The notes under the pieces were generated by a model. It was not told the DNA's origin and did not search any database. It was given only the letters and a program-made list of their open reading frames with translations. A stretch of 64,000 bases of DNA from Panicum virgatum (lineage: Eukaryota; Streptophyta; Magnoliopsida; Poales; Poaceae). The stretch covers positions 7,045,015 through 7,109,014 of the forward strand of contig NC_053146.1 in NCBI RefSeq assembly GCF_016808335.1, read 5' to 3'. The position numbers were made by a program, and so were the translations under genes. Of the stretch, positions 1 through 12,109 are shown piece by piece. Numbering within the stretch: position 1 is the first letter of the stretch; each line of letters begins with the position of its first letter.

Positions 1-2
1 CC

Positions 3-1130
3 TACAGCGACGACCTGCCGCGCCAGGAGTTCGGGCAGTTCGCCACCCTGCTCCGGACGCCCACCGTGCCGGTCATCGACCCTTCCTTCTCCTTCATCGC
101 CAAGGTGCTGCCCTGGACGGACCACATCTTCCTCCTCGACTCGCGCAACGGGCTCCTCCTCTTCGGCCACCTCGCCCCGGACGCCGACGACACCCCGCCG
201 GACCTGGGCTTCATCGTGTGCAACCCGGCGACGGAGCAGTGGGTGGCCGTGCCCGGCTGCGGCTGCGTCGACGACGACCTCAGCCTCATCTTGCTCACCA
301 CGCACGTCTCTCTCCTCTTCGACCCGGCCCAATCCTCCCATTTTCATCTGGTCCTCTTCTGGGATGATCTTGATATTGATGGCACGACACTGACGACAGT
401 CCACACATACTCGTCGGAAGCCGGGGTTTGGAGCCACAGCGAGAACGATGACTGGAGTGAGGAAGAAAGGCAAGGACCATGGGAATGGTGGAGGCGTCGC
501 GACATATTTACTGACAGCTCCAGCCTCTGTGGGTCCTCGAGGGCCCTGGTCGATGGCCTGCTCTACTTGATCCTGGGGAGGGACCGGATACTCCGGGTGG
601 ATGCGGAAGGGAAGACACGTCGCGTCATCGCGGCGCCTTCGATTCATGTGGATTCAGAAACCTATGTGGTCTTCGTGGGTCAATCCCAGGGGCTTCTGCA
701 TTGCATTGTGGAAGAAGGTCATGAAGGTGTTCCACTATCTCATCTGGCGAGTGATGATCCTCGCATGAGATGGAGCTATGGGCTCTCGGTGTGGGTGCTT
801 CAGGGCTCGGATACGCAACAGTGGACCTTCAAGCACAGGATGACCAATCTGCAGCTCTTCGGGAACAGGAGTTATCGATGCATGCTCGAGTACCATGTGG
901 TCACCATGCATCCAGATCGCAACCTGATCTTCTTCGTCCGGCACCGGGATGCCCGGATGATATCGTATGATATGGACCGGCAAGAAGTGCAAGCTCTCCA
1001 ATCCTTTCGGGACAACTTTGGGCCAATTACTCTATTTAATCGTATTACTCTGACTCCTTATGTTCCGTATTTGTCGGAGCTCTTTCTCGGAGTCATTGGT
1101 GCTCACAAGGCAGTGGAAGTGCTTCTTTAG
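3..1130 (+). CDS. F-box family protein, C-terminal part (5' end outside window)
   Basis: The reading frame is already open at the left edge and runs to a TAG at 1128-1130, giving about 375 visible residues. The F-box itself must lie upstream of the window. The visible part has the plan of grass F-box-associated beta-propeller-like domains: an NGLLLF segment, a 'VCNPATEQW' segment about 30 residues later, then alternating Trp and hydrophobic strands (FVGQSQGLLHCI, LSVWVLQ, HPDRNLIFFV, YDMDRQEVQ). In the family such proteins are substrate receptors of SCF ubiquitin ligases, with the C-terminal domain choosing the target; the target cannot be read from sequence. No intron or frameshift is seen in the visible part. 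A Stowaway MITE begins 56 bp after the stop and may sit in the 3' UTR. A second F-box fragment on the other strand at 12.1-12.4 kb suggests a local F-box cluster. Confidence 0.8.
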   Translation, partial: YSDDLPRQEFGQFATLLRTPTVPVIDPSFSFIAKVLPWTDHIFLLDSRNGLLLFGHLAPDADDTPPDLGFIVCNPATEQWVAVPGCGCVDDDLSLILLTTHVSLLFDPAQSSHFHLVLFWDDLDIDGTTLTTVHTYSSEAGVWSHSENDDWSEEERQGPWEWWRRRDIFTDSSSLCGSSRALVDGLLYLILGRDRILRVDAEGKTRRVIAAPSIHVDSETYVVFVGQSQGLLHCIVEEGHEGVPLSHLASDDPRMRWSYGLSVWVLQGSDTQQWTFKHRMTNLQLFGNRSYRCMLEYHVVTMHPDRNLIFFVRHRDARMISYDMDRQEVQALQSFRDNFGPITLFNRITLTPYVPYLSELFLGVIGAHKAVEVLL

Positions 1131-1186
1131 GAATCAGGAGTTTGTATCTTCCAAATGCTGCATGCTTTGCATACTATTATTTTCTA

Positions 1187-1450
1187 CTCCCTCTGTCTTG
1201 AAATATGATGTATTTTGGTTTATCCTAAGTCAAAATAGTCTAAATTCAACCAAATTTATAGAAAAGATAATAATAGTTGGAATATGAAATGAGAATATTT
1301 AGGTCCGTTATGAAATATATTTTCATAATTTACTTATTTGCATTGGTATGTTAGATGTTAATATTCATCTCTATAAATTTGGTCAAATACTTACACTAGA
1401 TACTTTTACTTAGGACAACGCAAAATGCTTTATATTTCAGGATGGAGGGA
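1187..1450. mobile_element. Stowaway-type MITE
   Basis: Starts CTCCCTCTGTC after TA and ends in the inverted counterpart GGATGGAGGGA before TTA. The interior is AT-rich with the complementary arms expected of Tc1/mariner-derived Stowaway MITEs. It lies just downstream of the F-box stop codon. Confidence 0.7.
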
Positions 1451-3434
1451 TTATTTGTAGTCTATATATTTACTTCATCTCGACAAACACATGAAATGTA
1501 TGCGTTTCCCATATCTCTCATTGTACTTTGTATCATGCATATACCCTTTTCTTAGTGGTAAATCAAGATACTTCTATTTCCTGTGCTTAACCAATATCAA
1601 ATCGGTGTACCTTATGCATTTGCAAAATATTTATTTGGCCGTCAAATTATTTCCATACAATAGTTTTTACTGTTCTGTGCTGTACATTATTGGTGTGAGT
1701 TAATAATGGTTCTGTGGCGATTGATGTGAATTGTTGGGAATAATCAAAGGTGTTTATATTGGGGAATTGTACTATGGTCCTATGTGATATATCAGCATAG
1801 CAGAAATTGTCACCTGGTCGTTAAATGAATAAGTGTTGTTTAGAATAAGACTTTTTTTAAGATGGTCAGGGTGGTACATAAATCTAGCTACTTTCTCCCT
1901 GACTGCATAATGGTGATACTGCACTATTGTACAAAAATTACATAGACTTACAGGTTGCCGCAGTCATTAATCCGTACATGATGATTCAGCAGCTGTGCTT
2001 AGGTATGCATGATCTTTCACTTAGGCTGGACACACCGTATATATTTTCTTTACAATTTATTTGTTATCAATTGGATGGTAAAAAGTATTTAGATGTTGCT
2101 GTTATGATATCAGAGTAACTAATATCTTGCATGTTCTTGTTTGAAGTCTAAACTACCAGAAAACTAGGCATTCATCCGTGAGCGTTAGTACCGGTCACAT
2201 TTAGAACCGGTACTAAATGACCTAAATTTTGAAGCCCTTTAGTACCGGGCAGTGCTAACTATGTATCCTTTTGTGCCAAAGCAACTTGTTGCTGTTCAGT
2301 TGTTCCATTGGTGCTGACTAGTTCCAAGTTAATACAGTACATGAGCCGCACTCAGAATTGTTCATTTTATTTTTTGCAAAAACTTGATTGACATAAGGAT
2401 TGTCTGTTACTCCTCAACAGTTATCTGAGAGAGTTTCACTGATGGCTTACACACTGGAAATATATGCCTAAGCTAGCTGTGGTCATGTGACTGTTAATCT
2501 GCTACTAATTATTTGTTCATGGCAAAATTTGATTCTAGCCTGATGCATGAGTTTTCAAGTTGGCGTGATCCGATTGAATGTTTGCCTAACTGACGTTCCT
2601 ACACTTAATTATAAATTGCAACATATAATTTCTATTATGGATTTTTTTTCCTCCATTTGATCTAAATTGTAACAACAGATGGTATGGGTCTTGTTCACAT
2701 TTTCTGGTACTAGCTAGGAACTAGAAGAACAGAATTTGAGCAGCAATATATAAGGCACGTTCCTCTATTTCTTTCCTAATTGATTGAGCCCACCCATCTA
2801 AGAATATGCCCTGACTTTACCAATCAAAGGCTAAGCAGGATTTCTATGCCAAGGCCATCCTTTTTTTTTTAGGGGAGACAAGGGGGAGGGGGGGGGGGCA
2901 GAAAGTCCCCACCTGAATTGATTTACCACATATGCCGGCAAGCCGAGAATAGAGGGTGCATGACATCAATTACATGATCAACCGTACCTTAGCAGGTCTA
3001 AAGAGTACAAAAGAGAGGTGAAGAAGAAGAAAACTTACATCACCAACAACAAACACAGAGTAGAAAGACTATTACAAGGCCTCCGCAACAAAATCATGCT
3101 GATATTTACCGAGCCATGTCACCACCTGAGACTATACTCCGACGACCTCCATTCCATAAGCGACTGTAAGGCTCAAAGTCGATTCCAACAGACGACAGCC
3201 ATGATTTGCATTGTCTATGGTGTACATCCAGGCTCCAATCATCGCCCACCACGCCCACCACGCCATTTGGCTCCAATCATCGCCCACCAACGCCGTTTGA
3301 GGGGTGGAATCCCCAAAGGGGGGGGGGACGGTGATGGGAGGGAGAGGAGATCCAAGTGAGGTGATCATGGTCTCGCAACCGGCATTTGATGAGACAATGC
3401 AATCAAGGAACATGGATGATGATAGGGCAAAGGC
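1451..3434. other. Intergenic, no gene recognised
   Basis: AT-rich sequence without a supportable coding frame. A short inverted repeat TTAGTACCGGT...ACCGGTACTAAA (about 2185-2217) resembles the internal repeats of CACTA-derived MITEs. A G-rich tract lies near 2880-2900, and a small internal duplication with the word GGCTCCAATCATCGCCCACC lies near 3231-3290. Frames of 60-115 codons here show no family resemblance and were not called. Confidence 0.5.
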
Positions 3435-4339
3435 TGTTGGAATATGAGGGGCTTTTTAGCCCAATTATTCAATAATTCAATGGAAAAGAATTAAACCTGA
3501 CTACTAATGCTCGGGAGTCATGAGGATGTTAATACCATATTGTATTTGAGGAGAGTGATGGCTGGGTAATAAATAGCAATTAAATTAGAGGATTGATGAC
3601 CGGTTAATGGTGCAAATTGATGGCCATTGTTGCACCTAGAGGTGTCCAGGTGCATCCCCCCTTCCTCTAGGATCGACTATAAAAGGAGACCAGCCCTCTC
3701 ATTCTAACACAACACTCTCAAGCTCTCAGGTACTCCTGCTTAGGAGACCTCTCCCTTCTCCCTCAGCTGCTTTCTGCAATCCCCATCGCTAGCCCTGCGA
3801 GCACAGTTCTGGCGAGAGCAGGCCTCCGAAACCTCTGCAACGCTGAGATCCTGCTCGAGATAGCGAAGCAATCAGGTTTTTGGGGAGCGTCTTGATGCGA
3901 TTGCTCGCTCCCTGATCGACTACTTCGTCTACTTCCCGGTGTCCGAACGAACGTCTACATCCTCGACTTCCTGTGGCCGAACGCCTATGTCCTCTACTTC
4001 TTGGTGGCCGTACTTGTGTTCCCCAAGTGAACATCAAGATCGTCTCGACTACTTTCCGACGGCCATCTGCACTGCATCGACTAAGTTCGGCTACATTGAA
4101 CAGCGCTGACCGACACAATGTCCAGTCATGGGAAGGGCGCACCCGGTGCCTCCGGCACTGGTCCCGCCTTAGGGTACACTCTAAACCAATTCTGGTTTAT
4201 TATTTTGTTCATGTTTATTAGTTAGAATAACATGAACACGAGCACATATTTTGTTAGCACAATATCACTCATTTATGCCATGAAATTGATAATAGCATTT
4301 GGAATTAAAATATACCGAAAACTGCCTATATTTCTAACA
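3435..4339 (+). mobile_element. Copia-type LTR (first element, left LTR)
   Basis: Begins TGTTGGAATATG and can be closed at TTTCTAACA, giving TG...CA ends and 905 bp. A TATA box (TATAAAA, 3678-3684) sits about 240 bp in, as expected for the U3/R part. A Copia gag begins about 40 bp after the proposed end. No good primer-binding site follows and no partner LTR is in the window, so the 3' border is uncertain. Confidence 0.45.
3678..3684 (+). promoter_or_regulatory. TATA box of the first Copia LTR
   Basis: GACTATAAAAGG followed by a C/T- and A-rich stretch typical of a transcription start region. It would drive the gag fragment at 4.4 kb. Confidence 0.5.
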
Positions 4340-4377
4340 ATCCAAAAACTTGATCTTGTTAATAGGCTTTCGGCATC

Positions 4378-4758
4378 TAGCTTTGCTGCAACAATCAAAC
4401 CACCACCTTTTGATGGTTCCAATTACAAATGTTGGCAAGAGTGGCTTATACTATGGTTAACTGAGAGTGATGCATGTAAAAGAGGGTAAGCCTGAACAGT
4501 TCACTCCAGAGGAAGGGAGTGCGTTCGATGAGACTGATACCCTCTTTCGAGGTTGCGTCATTAGTGTTCTTGCTAAAAATCTGGTGGATTTTTATGTCCG
4601 ACTGCCAACTGGCAAAGCATTGTGGGATGCTCTTGAGGCTCAATATGGAGTGTCTGATGCCGGCAGTGAGTGGTATGCGATGGAGCAGTTCCTTAACTAT
4701 AGGATGGTCGAAGACCGTTCTGTGGTGGAACAGGCTCATGAAATACATACTGTGGAAG
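4378..4758 (+). pseudogene. Copia gag fragment (first element), frameshifted and truncated
   Basis: Two frames together cover the N-terminal part of a Copia gag. The first reads KPPPFDGSNYKCWQEW; after a -1 shift near 4470-4485 the second reads KPEQFTPEE, then a stretch ending SVVEQAHEI. These are hallmarks of the gag of a widespread grass Copia family, in which this protein forms the virus-like particle. The homology stops in a run of GAA codons at 4754, directly before sequence belonging to the second Copia element. The zinc knuckle, protease, integrase and RT of this element are missing. It is a dead remnant. Confidence 0.7.
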
Positions 4759-4793
4759 AAGAAGAAGGAGAAGAAGAAGAAGGAGAAGAAGAA
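4754..4793 (+). repeat. GAA/GGA simple repeat at element junction
   Basis: About 40 bp of GAAGAAGGAGAAG-type repeat lie exactly between the end of the first gag fragment and the start of sequence shared with the 3' end of the second Copia element. It marks the junction of the two elements. Confidence 0.8.
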
Positions 4794-4840
4794 TGTTGGA
4801 AAGCTTTCCTGTATGATTGTCTCTAGTGCAAGTGGGAGAT

Positions 4841-5330
4841 TGTTGGTGATATGCCCAAGAGCCCATCATTACAATACGGTTTAAAGGCCCAAGATGATAT
4901 TGATCCAAGAGGGATTAGGGTTACTAATGGGCCTATGAGATAGAAGCCCATTAGTACGCCCTATATATACGAGGGAGGGGCTAAGGGGGGCGACATAACC
5001 TGTGAGCCCCGCCACCTCCCTAGCCGCCGCCCCCCTCTCTCGGCCGCCGCCCTTGCCGTGCGTGCGGTGCTAGCACACCGACGCTCGGCGTTTCATCCCC
5101 GTACGTGTGGACTCTGTGGAGGCACTGCTGCGACTGCTGCGCTGATCGGCTGTTGGGATCAAGGACGAGGAGCTCGGTTCGTGGGACGTGATCGACTACT
5201 TCCTCTACATCGACGTGCAACTTCTTCCGCTGCGCTGTGCGTCTAGTGGTAATGATCTATGATCTTCTACTCGCAAGTATCTTGGGTATATACGGTAGTG
5301 ATGCTAGCGTAGCCTACCCGATTACCTACA
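4841..5330 (+). repeat. 5' LTR of the second Copia element
   Basis: Begins TGTTGGTGATATGCCC and ends ATTACCTACA. It is nearly identical to 11621-12109. The 47 bp before it (4794-4840), including a polypurine tract, are also shared with the 3' copy, so a longer LTR starting at 4794 (TGTTGGAAAG) cannot be fully excluded. Confidence 0.85.
4961..4969 (+). promoter_or_regulatory. TATA box in 5' LTR
   Basis: CTATATATA followed by a G-rich then C-rich start region, 120 bp into the LTR. The same site in the 3' LTR is shortened to CTATATA. Confidence 0.5.
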
Positions 5331-5331
5331 G

Positions 5332-5344
5332 TGGTACCAGAGCC
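5332..5344 (+). other. Primer-binding site (initiator Met-tRNA type)
   Basis: TGGTACCAGAGCC starts one base after the 5' LTR. It differs by one base from the TGGTATCAGAGC consensus complementary to the 3' end of plant initiator tRNA-Met, the usual Copia primer. Confidence 0.8.
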
Positions 5345-6688
5345 ATCTTGCGTAGTTTTTGGTCTGGATCATTAGCATATAGGTGATATGTTGTTATAGT
5401 AGATTGGATCTATTATTTTTGCACGGTTTGATTAGATCCATTGGTCATAAGGGGTTAAAACTGGAGCGAGTTGATTGCGCGGCATGTGACAAAAAGATTA
5501 GTTCGTGTTCTTTCTCTGTTATGCATACGACATGTCCCTACCGGCTGGAATCACCATCAGGGACTAACTGTGTGCATAGTCAGCAGATTGAACCAACAGA
5601 TCGAGGTCATGTGTAGATGCAGTCTTCTCAAGTGCAAAGGTTGCACGGTCAATGTGATTGACCTAGTGAAAATTGAGGCATTATGAATGGCTCGGATTTG
5701 AGGTGATGCGATCACTGTGATGACCTATCGTCGTTGCTTTCTCGCTATAGCGGCTTCCTAAGCGCTACTTTGGTAGAACACGTCGTACGCCTAACTTTTT
5801 TTTGCAGAGTGTGATGTGAATGGTATGGACTCAATGTCATGTGATGATGTATGTGATGATTTGTGCGGCCAGCGTGTCGCAAGTTAACACAACCGGATTG
5901 AGGTTGCACCATTATTGTATAACGACCTGCGTGTCGACTTGTGATGTTTGAATCCTCATGTAATTATTTCACTAGCTATTAGATGTAGTAGCTTAGTATC
6001 TTTTCATGGAGGCTTCAATCATGATGGCGATGATGATCACCACAAGACAGGATGGATGGCAATGGAGGTCACCTTGGAGCCATGGCGATGGAGCCCATTG
6101 TGATGCAAGAGGCCATACTATTCACAATATAATATGATTATATGCATGTGATGTTTATTTTCCTGTCATACTATTCTTTCATGCTTTTACATATGGTAGA
6201 TGTTTTAATCATGATAGAATAGCTTCCCTCAGAAAAGGTTGAGTTTTTTATGCCTTTTACCAATAGCTGCACCTATAAATTTTGATCGTTGTGTGGTAGG
6301 TTTACCAAAGTAGAGTACCCTCAGCTATCACTTTTGTATAGGGTGGATGTCGGACATTCACAAGCATAGTATTGGTTTACTCAACAAAGTTATCAAAATA
6401 GTTTTGGGCTTTAAGGCATAGGGTTGGGGCCGGGGCATTGGATGCCACCCAACAAACAAGAGTCGCATAGAGATGTGATTAGTAATTTGTTGCTTACCTG
6501 TATCACTACTTTTTTAGCAGTGATGCTAAAGCTCACTAGGATTTTAGTGATTATGGATCTTGAACCACTATATGTCATTAGAGGGAAGATGACTTTGATA
6601 TAGTAGGTAGTCTTTTGTTAAATCAGTTAATGAAAGTCTTTACATAAACTTAGTGCTGAAATCTTGCTTTACTTTAATGTTGTAGATC
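5345..6688 (+). other. Untranslated leader of the Copia element
   Basis: 1.3 kb between primer-binding site and gag start. Only short frames without recognisable homology are present. This length of leader is usual for the family. Confidence 0.6.
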
Positions 6689-9600
6689 ATGTCTGCCAGT
6701 AACAATTCCGCTTTCAATTTGCATTCTGTTCTTGAGAAAGAAAAGTTGAATGGAACAAACTTTATTGATTGGTACCGCAACCTGAGAATTGTTCTCAGGC
6801 AAGAGAAAAAGGAGTATGTTCTTGAGCAGCCATATCCTGATGATCTCCCTGACAATGCAACTGCTGCTGATCGCAGAGCTTATGAGAAGCACTCCAATGA
6901 CTCACTTGATGTCAGCTGTCTGATGCTCGCCACCATGTCCCCTGATCTGCAGAAGCAGTATGAGCATGCGGATGCTCACACCATGATCGAGGGGTTGCGT
7001 GGGATGTTTCAGAACCAAGCCAGGACTGAGAGGTTCAATATCTCAAAGTCTTTGTTTGCGTGCAAGCTGCCAGAAGGTAGCCCGGTCAGTCCTCATGTGA
7101 TCAAAATGATTGGTTACATTAAGACTTTGGACATACTTGGTTCTGAACTTCACCAAGACTTGGCTACTGATGTTATTCTCCAGTCGCTCCCGGCGAGCTA
7201 TGAGCCTTTTCTCATGAACTTTCAGATGAATGGCTTGGATAAAACATTGAGTGAGTTGCATGGGATGCTAAAGACAGCAGAGGAGAGCATTAAGAAGAAT
7301 CCCAATCATGTGATGATGATTCAGAAGGGGAACAAAAAGAGTAAGCGTTGGACGCCTCCTAATCCCAAAGGTAAAGGCAAGGAAAAGAGTTCCAGTGGTG
7401 AGTCCTCGGGCTCTAAGCTAAAGCCAGCACCTAAGGCCAAATCTGGCCCTACTTCTGAGGATGAATGCTTCCACTGTCATGAAAAGGGACATTGGTCTAG
7501 GAACTGCAAGAAGTACTTGGAAGAAAAGAAGAAGAAGAAGGGAAGTGAGACTTCCACTTCAGGTATAAATATTATAGAAATTAATATTGCATTATCTTCT
7601 AGTGAATCATGGGTATTTGATACTGGATCGATGATTCACACTTGCAAATCATTGCATGGTCTAAGTGAGACTAGAAGATTTGCAAGAGGCGAGTTGGACG
7701 TTCGTGTCGGCAATGGCGCAAAGGTTGCGGTGTTGGCAGTCGGCACCTACCACTTGTCTCTACCCTCCGGATTAGTTTTGGAATTAAATAATTGTTATTG
7801 CATTCTTGCTTTGAGCAAGAACATTATTTATTCTTCATGTTTGGAAGGAGTTGATGATTTTAAGATTGTAATAGAGAACAAACGTTTTTCTATTTTTTGC
7901 AATGGTATTTTTATGCTCATTGTCCATTGGTGAATGGATTATATGTTCTTGATCTTGAGGATAAATCTGTCTGTAACATTAATACTAAGAGGCTTAGACC
8001 AAATGATTTGAATCCCACTTTTATTTGGCATTGTCGCTTAGGTCATATAAATGAGAAGCGCATTGAATAACTCCATAAAGATGGATTGTTAAGCTCATTT
8101 GATTTTGAATCATTTGACACATGTGAGTCTTGTTTGCTTAGAAAGATGACCAAAGCGCCTTTCACTGGTCATAGTGAGAGGACGAGTGACTTGTTGGGAC
8201 TTGTACATACCGATGTATGTGGACCAATGAGCTCAATAGCCAGAGGTGGTTTTCAGTACTTCATTACTTTCACTGATGACTTTAGTAGATATGGCTATAT
8301 CTACTTAATGAGGCACAAGTCTGAATCGTTTGAAAAGTTCAAAGAATTTCAGAATGAAGTACAAAATCAATTAGGCAAGACAATTAAATTTCTGCGATCT
8401 GATCGTGGAGGAGAATATTTGAGCCTTGAATTTGGTGATCATTTGAAGCAATGTGGAATTATTCTGCAGCTAACTCCGCCCGGAACGCTTCAATGGAATG
8501 GGGTATCCGAACAGAGGAACTGAACCTTGTTGGACATGGTTAGGTCCATGATGAGCCAAGCTGATCTTCCATTGTTATTTTGGGGTTATGCTCTTGAAAC
8601 TGCTGCGTTCACACTGAATAGGGTTCCAAGTAAGTCTGTTGAGAAGACATCATATGAGATATGGAGTGGAAAGCGTCTCGGATTATCTTTTCTCAAAGTT
8701 TGGGGGTGTGAGGCTTATGTCAAACGTTTGATGTCAGATAAGCTCACTCCAAAGTCAGACAAATGCTTCTTTGTGGGGTATCCTAGGGAAACCAAAGGAT
8801 ATTATTTTTACAATAAGGCGGAAGGTAAAGTGTTTGTCGCTCGCAATGGTGTTTTCTTAGAAAAGGAGTTTCTCTCAAAAGGATTTAGTGGGAGCAAGGT
8901 GCAACTTGAAGAAATTCAAGAAACACCCGAAACTGTTTCAGCACCCACTGAAGATCCACGGGATGTGCAAGATGTTGCACAACCCGTAGTTGAGGCACCA
9001 GCCCCACGAAGGTCTATAAGGGCACGTCGCTCTACTGACAAGCTCAACCTCCTTATTACGGAGGAGCGCCACGTATTATTGATGGAAAATGATGAGCCCT
9101 TGACCTACAAAGAAGCAATGATGGGACCCGACTCCGACAAATGGGTTGAAGCCATGGAATCCGAGTTAAAATCCATGCATGATAATCAAGTTTGGAACTT
9201 GGTCGATCAAATTGACAGTGTAAGACCTGTCGACTGTAAGTGGATTTTTAAGAAAAAATTAGACATGGATGGAAATGTTCACATCTATAAGGCACGATTG
9301 GTGGCGAAAGATTTCCGACAAATTCAAGGTGTTGACTATGAGGAAACCTTTTCGCCCGTCGCAATGCTAAAGTCTGTTCGGATTCTCCTAGCAATTGCCG
9401 CATATTATGACTATGAGATATGGCAAATGGATGTCAAAACTACTTTCCTTAATGGATATCTAAGTGAGGATGTGTATATGACACAGCCTAAAGGTTTTGT
9501 CGATCCTAAAAATGCTGGGAAAATATGTAAGCTTCAGAGGTCCATCTATGGATTGAAGCAAGCATCTCGGAGTTGAAATATTCGTTTTGATGAAGTAGTC

Positions 9601-10668
9601 AAAGGGTTTGGCTTCATCAAGAATGAATATGAGCTTTGTGTTTACAAAAATGCTAGTGGGAGCGCACTTGTGTTTCTGGTCCTATATGTGGATGACATAT
9701 TACTGATCGGAAATGATATTCCAATGCTTGAAGCCATTAAAACCTCATTGAAAAAGAGTTTTTCGATGAAGGATTTAGGATAGGCGGCTTATATTCTGGG
9801 TATTAGGATCTATGGAGATAGATCAAAAAGGCTAATTGGATTAAGTCAAGACACGTACATTGACAAGATATTGAATCGGTTCGATATGCAAGATTCCAAG
9901 AAAGGTTTCTTGCCAATGTCACATGGCATTACTCTAAGCAAGAGTCAGTGTGCTACGACACCTGATGAGCAAAAGAGGATGAGTACGATTTCTTATGCTT
10001 TAGCCATAGGGTCGATCATGTATGTTATGCTTTGCACGCGCCCAGATGTTTCCTTTGCTCTAAGTGTTACGAGCAGATATCAGTCAGATTTTGGTGAAGC
10101 TCACTGGACAATTGTAAAGAGTATCCTTAAGTACTTTAGAAGAACTAAGGATATGTTCCTAATATTTGGAGGCGAAGATGAGCTCCTTGTAAAGGGTTAC
10201 ACCGATGCTAGTTTTCAAACAGACAAAGATGACTCCAAATCGCAATCCGGTTTTGTTTTCTGCCTCAATGGTGGGGCAGTGAGCTGGAAGACTTCCAAGC
10301 AAGATACGGTGGCTGATTCGACGACAGAGGCCGAGTATATTGCAGCTTCCGAAGCTGCAAAAGAAGCTGTTTGGATCAGAAAGTTTGTTTCTGACTTGGG
10401 TGTTGTTACTAGTGCATCCAGTCCAGTGGACCTCTATTGTGATAATAGTGGTGCCGTTGCACTAGCAAAGGAGCCTAGAACAACTAAGAAGTCCAGACAT
10501 ATACTGCGGAAGTATCACCTCATCCGTAACTTTGTTGAGAGAGGTGATGTGAAGGTTTGCAAGGTGCACACGGATTCAAACGTTGCTGATCCGTTGACGA
10601 AGCCTCTCCCACAACCAAAGCATGAGGCGCACATGAGATCTATGGGTATTAGATACTTACATCAGTAA
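6689..10668 (+). pseudogene. Copia gag-pol polyprotein, interrupted
   Basis: Starts at ATG 6689 (MSASNNSAF). Gag covers about 260 residues, then a CCHC zinc knuckle (CFHCHEKGHWSRNC, near 7468-7509), a protease active site DTGS (7619-7630), the integrase zinc-binding HC part (near 8030-8140), the integrase core with D-D-E residues (8200-8520), reverse transcriptase with the YVDD box (near 9688-9697), and RNase H ending with the family's 'ADPLTKPLP' motif near 10588. Breaks: a frameshift just before 7930, and in-frame stops at 8068 (TAA), 8521 (TGA), 9574 (TGA) and 9781 (TAG). Each break interrupts otherwise continuous homology, so this is neutral decay and not a programmed signal. The product would be a single polyprotein cut by its own protease; this copy cannot make it. 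Confidence 0.92.
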
Positions 10669-11608
10669 TTCTAGTGTGCGTGGGAGATTTTTGTGTCATG
10701 AGTATGTTTATGTAATGATGAATAATTATTATTTGTTCCATGGATGATTATTTTACATTGATTATCAAGTACGTGACTTGTTCGTGAAACTCTTTGTTGA
10801 CAATGATATGATTCTAAATTATCTCTAGTTTATGTCGTTATGTGGGACAACAACGACGTTGAGACTAGCACATGCATTAATTGATGATCATGTTTCACGG
10901 ATCATGGATATGGAGATATCGGATTAATGATGTGGACACATGTTGGTGAACATAGTGTTGGATTGACCCACTCCAAAACAATGCTGGGATTGTTATTCTG
11001 TATGTGCCATCAGTTGTTCTTGAGTGTTATACCTACTGGATCCTTAGACCTGAGATCGCCATTGTTTCTCACTGTGTGCAGTGGTGCATCTTGGGGCTGC
11101 TAAACGCTACTCCGTAACTGGGTAGTTACAAAAAGTAGCTTACAGGTGTGTCATGAAACATGGAATGGGATGTGAGCGGATCAAGATGGAATTTGCCCCT
11201 CATAGATAATGGGAGAGATATCTCTGGGCCCCTCGAGATAGTTGGATTTGAAAGTGCATGGCCATGCCAAAGTGATTAAAGAGTTAATCATTATGACTAA
11301 AGGTTAGTTATTAATAGAATCCACTATTAGATCAAGAGAATGGTTGAGCTATCACAAAGGTGGCACGCATCTCGCCTTGAGCTTGACTGGTATCATGTGG
11401 CAAAGGGATCGGTGTATGAGTATATCTAAGGTTCGGCCGATATGATCTTTATGTGTATTTGTGAGTCACTATGCCCTGCTAGGTGCCGCTATTGACTTGT
11501 GATTCGGAAATGATTTCCGATCACGACCACCTACACATGAACCTAACGGGTCACACACTTAAGGGGTTTGGAATATTGGAAAGCTTGCCTGTATGATTGT
11601 CTCTAGTG
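10669..11608 (+). other. 3' non-coding region of the Copia element
   Basis: 0.94 kb between the RNase H stop and the polypurine tract. No coding frame is supported. A second purine-rich tract (GCGTGGGAGATT, about 10680) directly follows the stop and resembles a relic polypurine tract. Confidence 0.6.
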
Positions 11609-11619
11609 CAAGTGGAAGA
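11609..11619 (+). other. Polypurine tract
   Basis: CAAGTGGAAGA immediately before the 3' LTR; primer for plus-strand DNA. The copy upstream of the 5' LTR (4829-4839) reads CAAGTGGGAGA. Confidence 0.7.
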
Positions 11620-11620
11620 T

Positions 11621-12109
11621 TATTGGTGATATGCCCAAGAGCCCATCATTATAATACGGTTTAAAGGCCCAAGAGGATATTGATCCAAGAGGGATTAGGG
11701 TTACTAATGGGCCTATGAGATAGAAGCTCATTAGTACGCCCTATATACGAGGGAGGGGCTAAGGGGGGCGACATAACCTGTGAGCCCCGCCACCTCCCTA
11801 GCCGCCGCCTCCCCTCTCTCGGCCGCCGCCCTTGCCGTGCGTGCGGTGCTAGCACACCGACGCCCGGCGTTTCATCCCCGTACGTGTGGACTCCGTGGAG
11901 GCACTGCTGCGACTGCTGCGCTGATCGGCTGCTGGGATCAAGGACGAGGAGCTCGGTTCGTGGGACGTGATCGACTACTTCCTCTACATCGACGCGCGAC
12001 TTCTTCCGCTGCGCTGCGCGTATAGTGGTAACGATCTATGATCTTCTACTCGCAAGTATCTTGGGTATATGCGGTAGTGATACTAGCGTAGCCTCTCCGA
12101 TTACCTACA
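11621..12109 (+). repeat. 3' LTR of the second Copia element
   Basis: Matches 4841-5330 with scattered substitutions, and begins TATTGG in place of TGTTGG. It ends TTACCTACA, after which F-box coding sequence starts at once. Confidence 0.85.

Larger units (their letters stand above)
4841..12109 (+). mobile_element. Complete but decayed Copia LTR retrotransposon
   Basis: Two LTRs of about 490 bp flank a 6.3-kb interior. The interior has, in order, a primer-binding site (5332), a 1.3-kb leader, gag with zinc knuckle, protease, integrase, reverse transcriptase and RNase H (6689-10668), a 0.95-kb 3' non-coding part and a polypurine tract (11609-11619). Integrase before RT defines Copia (Ty1 type). 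Several stops and a frameshift make it non-autonomous. The 5-bp flanks (4836-4840 and 12110-12114) do not match, so no target-site duplication is visible; see the finding on the shared sequence upstream of the 5' LTR. Confidence 0.9.

Noticed and set aside
5332..5344. tRNA gene at the tRNA-like sequences
   Set aside because: Only 12-18 nt of tRNA complement (primer-binding sites here, at 32609 and 35254); no cloverleaf.
7900..7940. Frameshift between gag-protease and integrase as programmed recoding
   Set aside because: Plant Copia elements of this type use one continuous frame, and four other nonsense changes in this copy show general decay.
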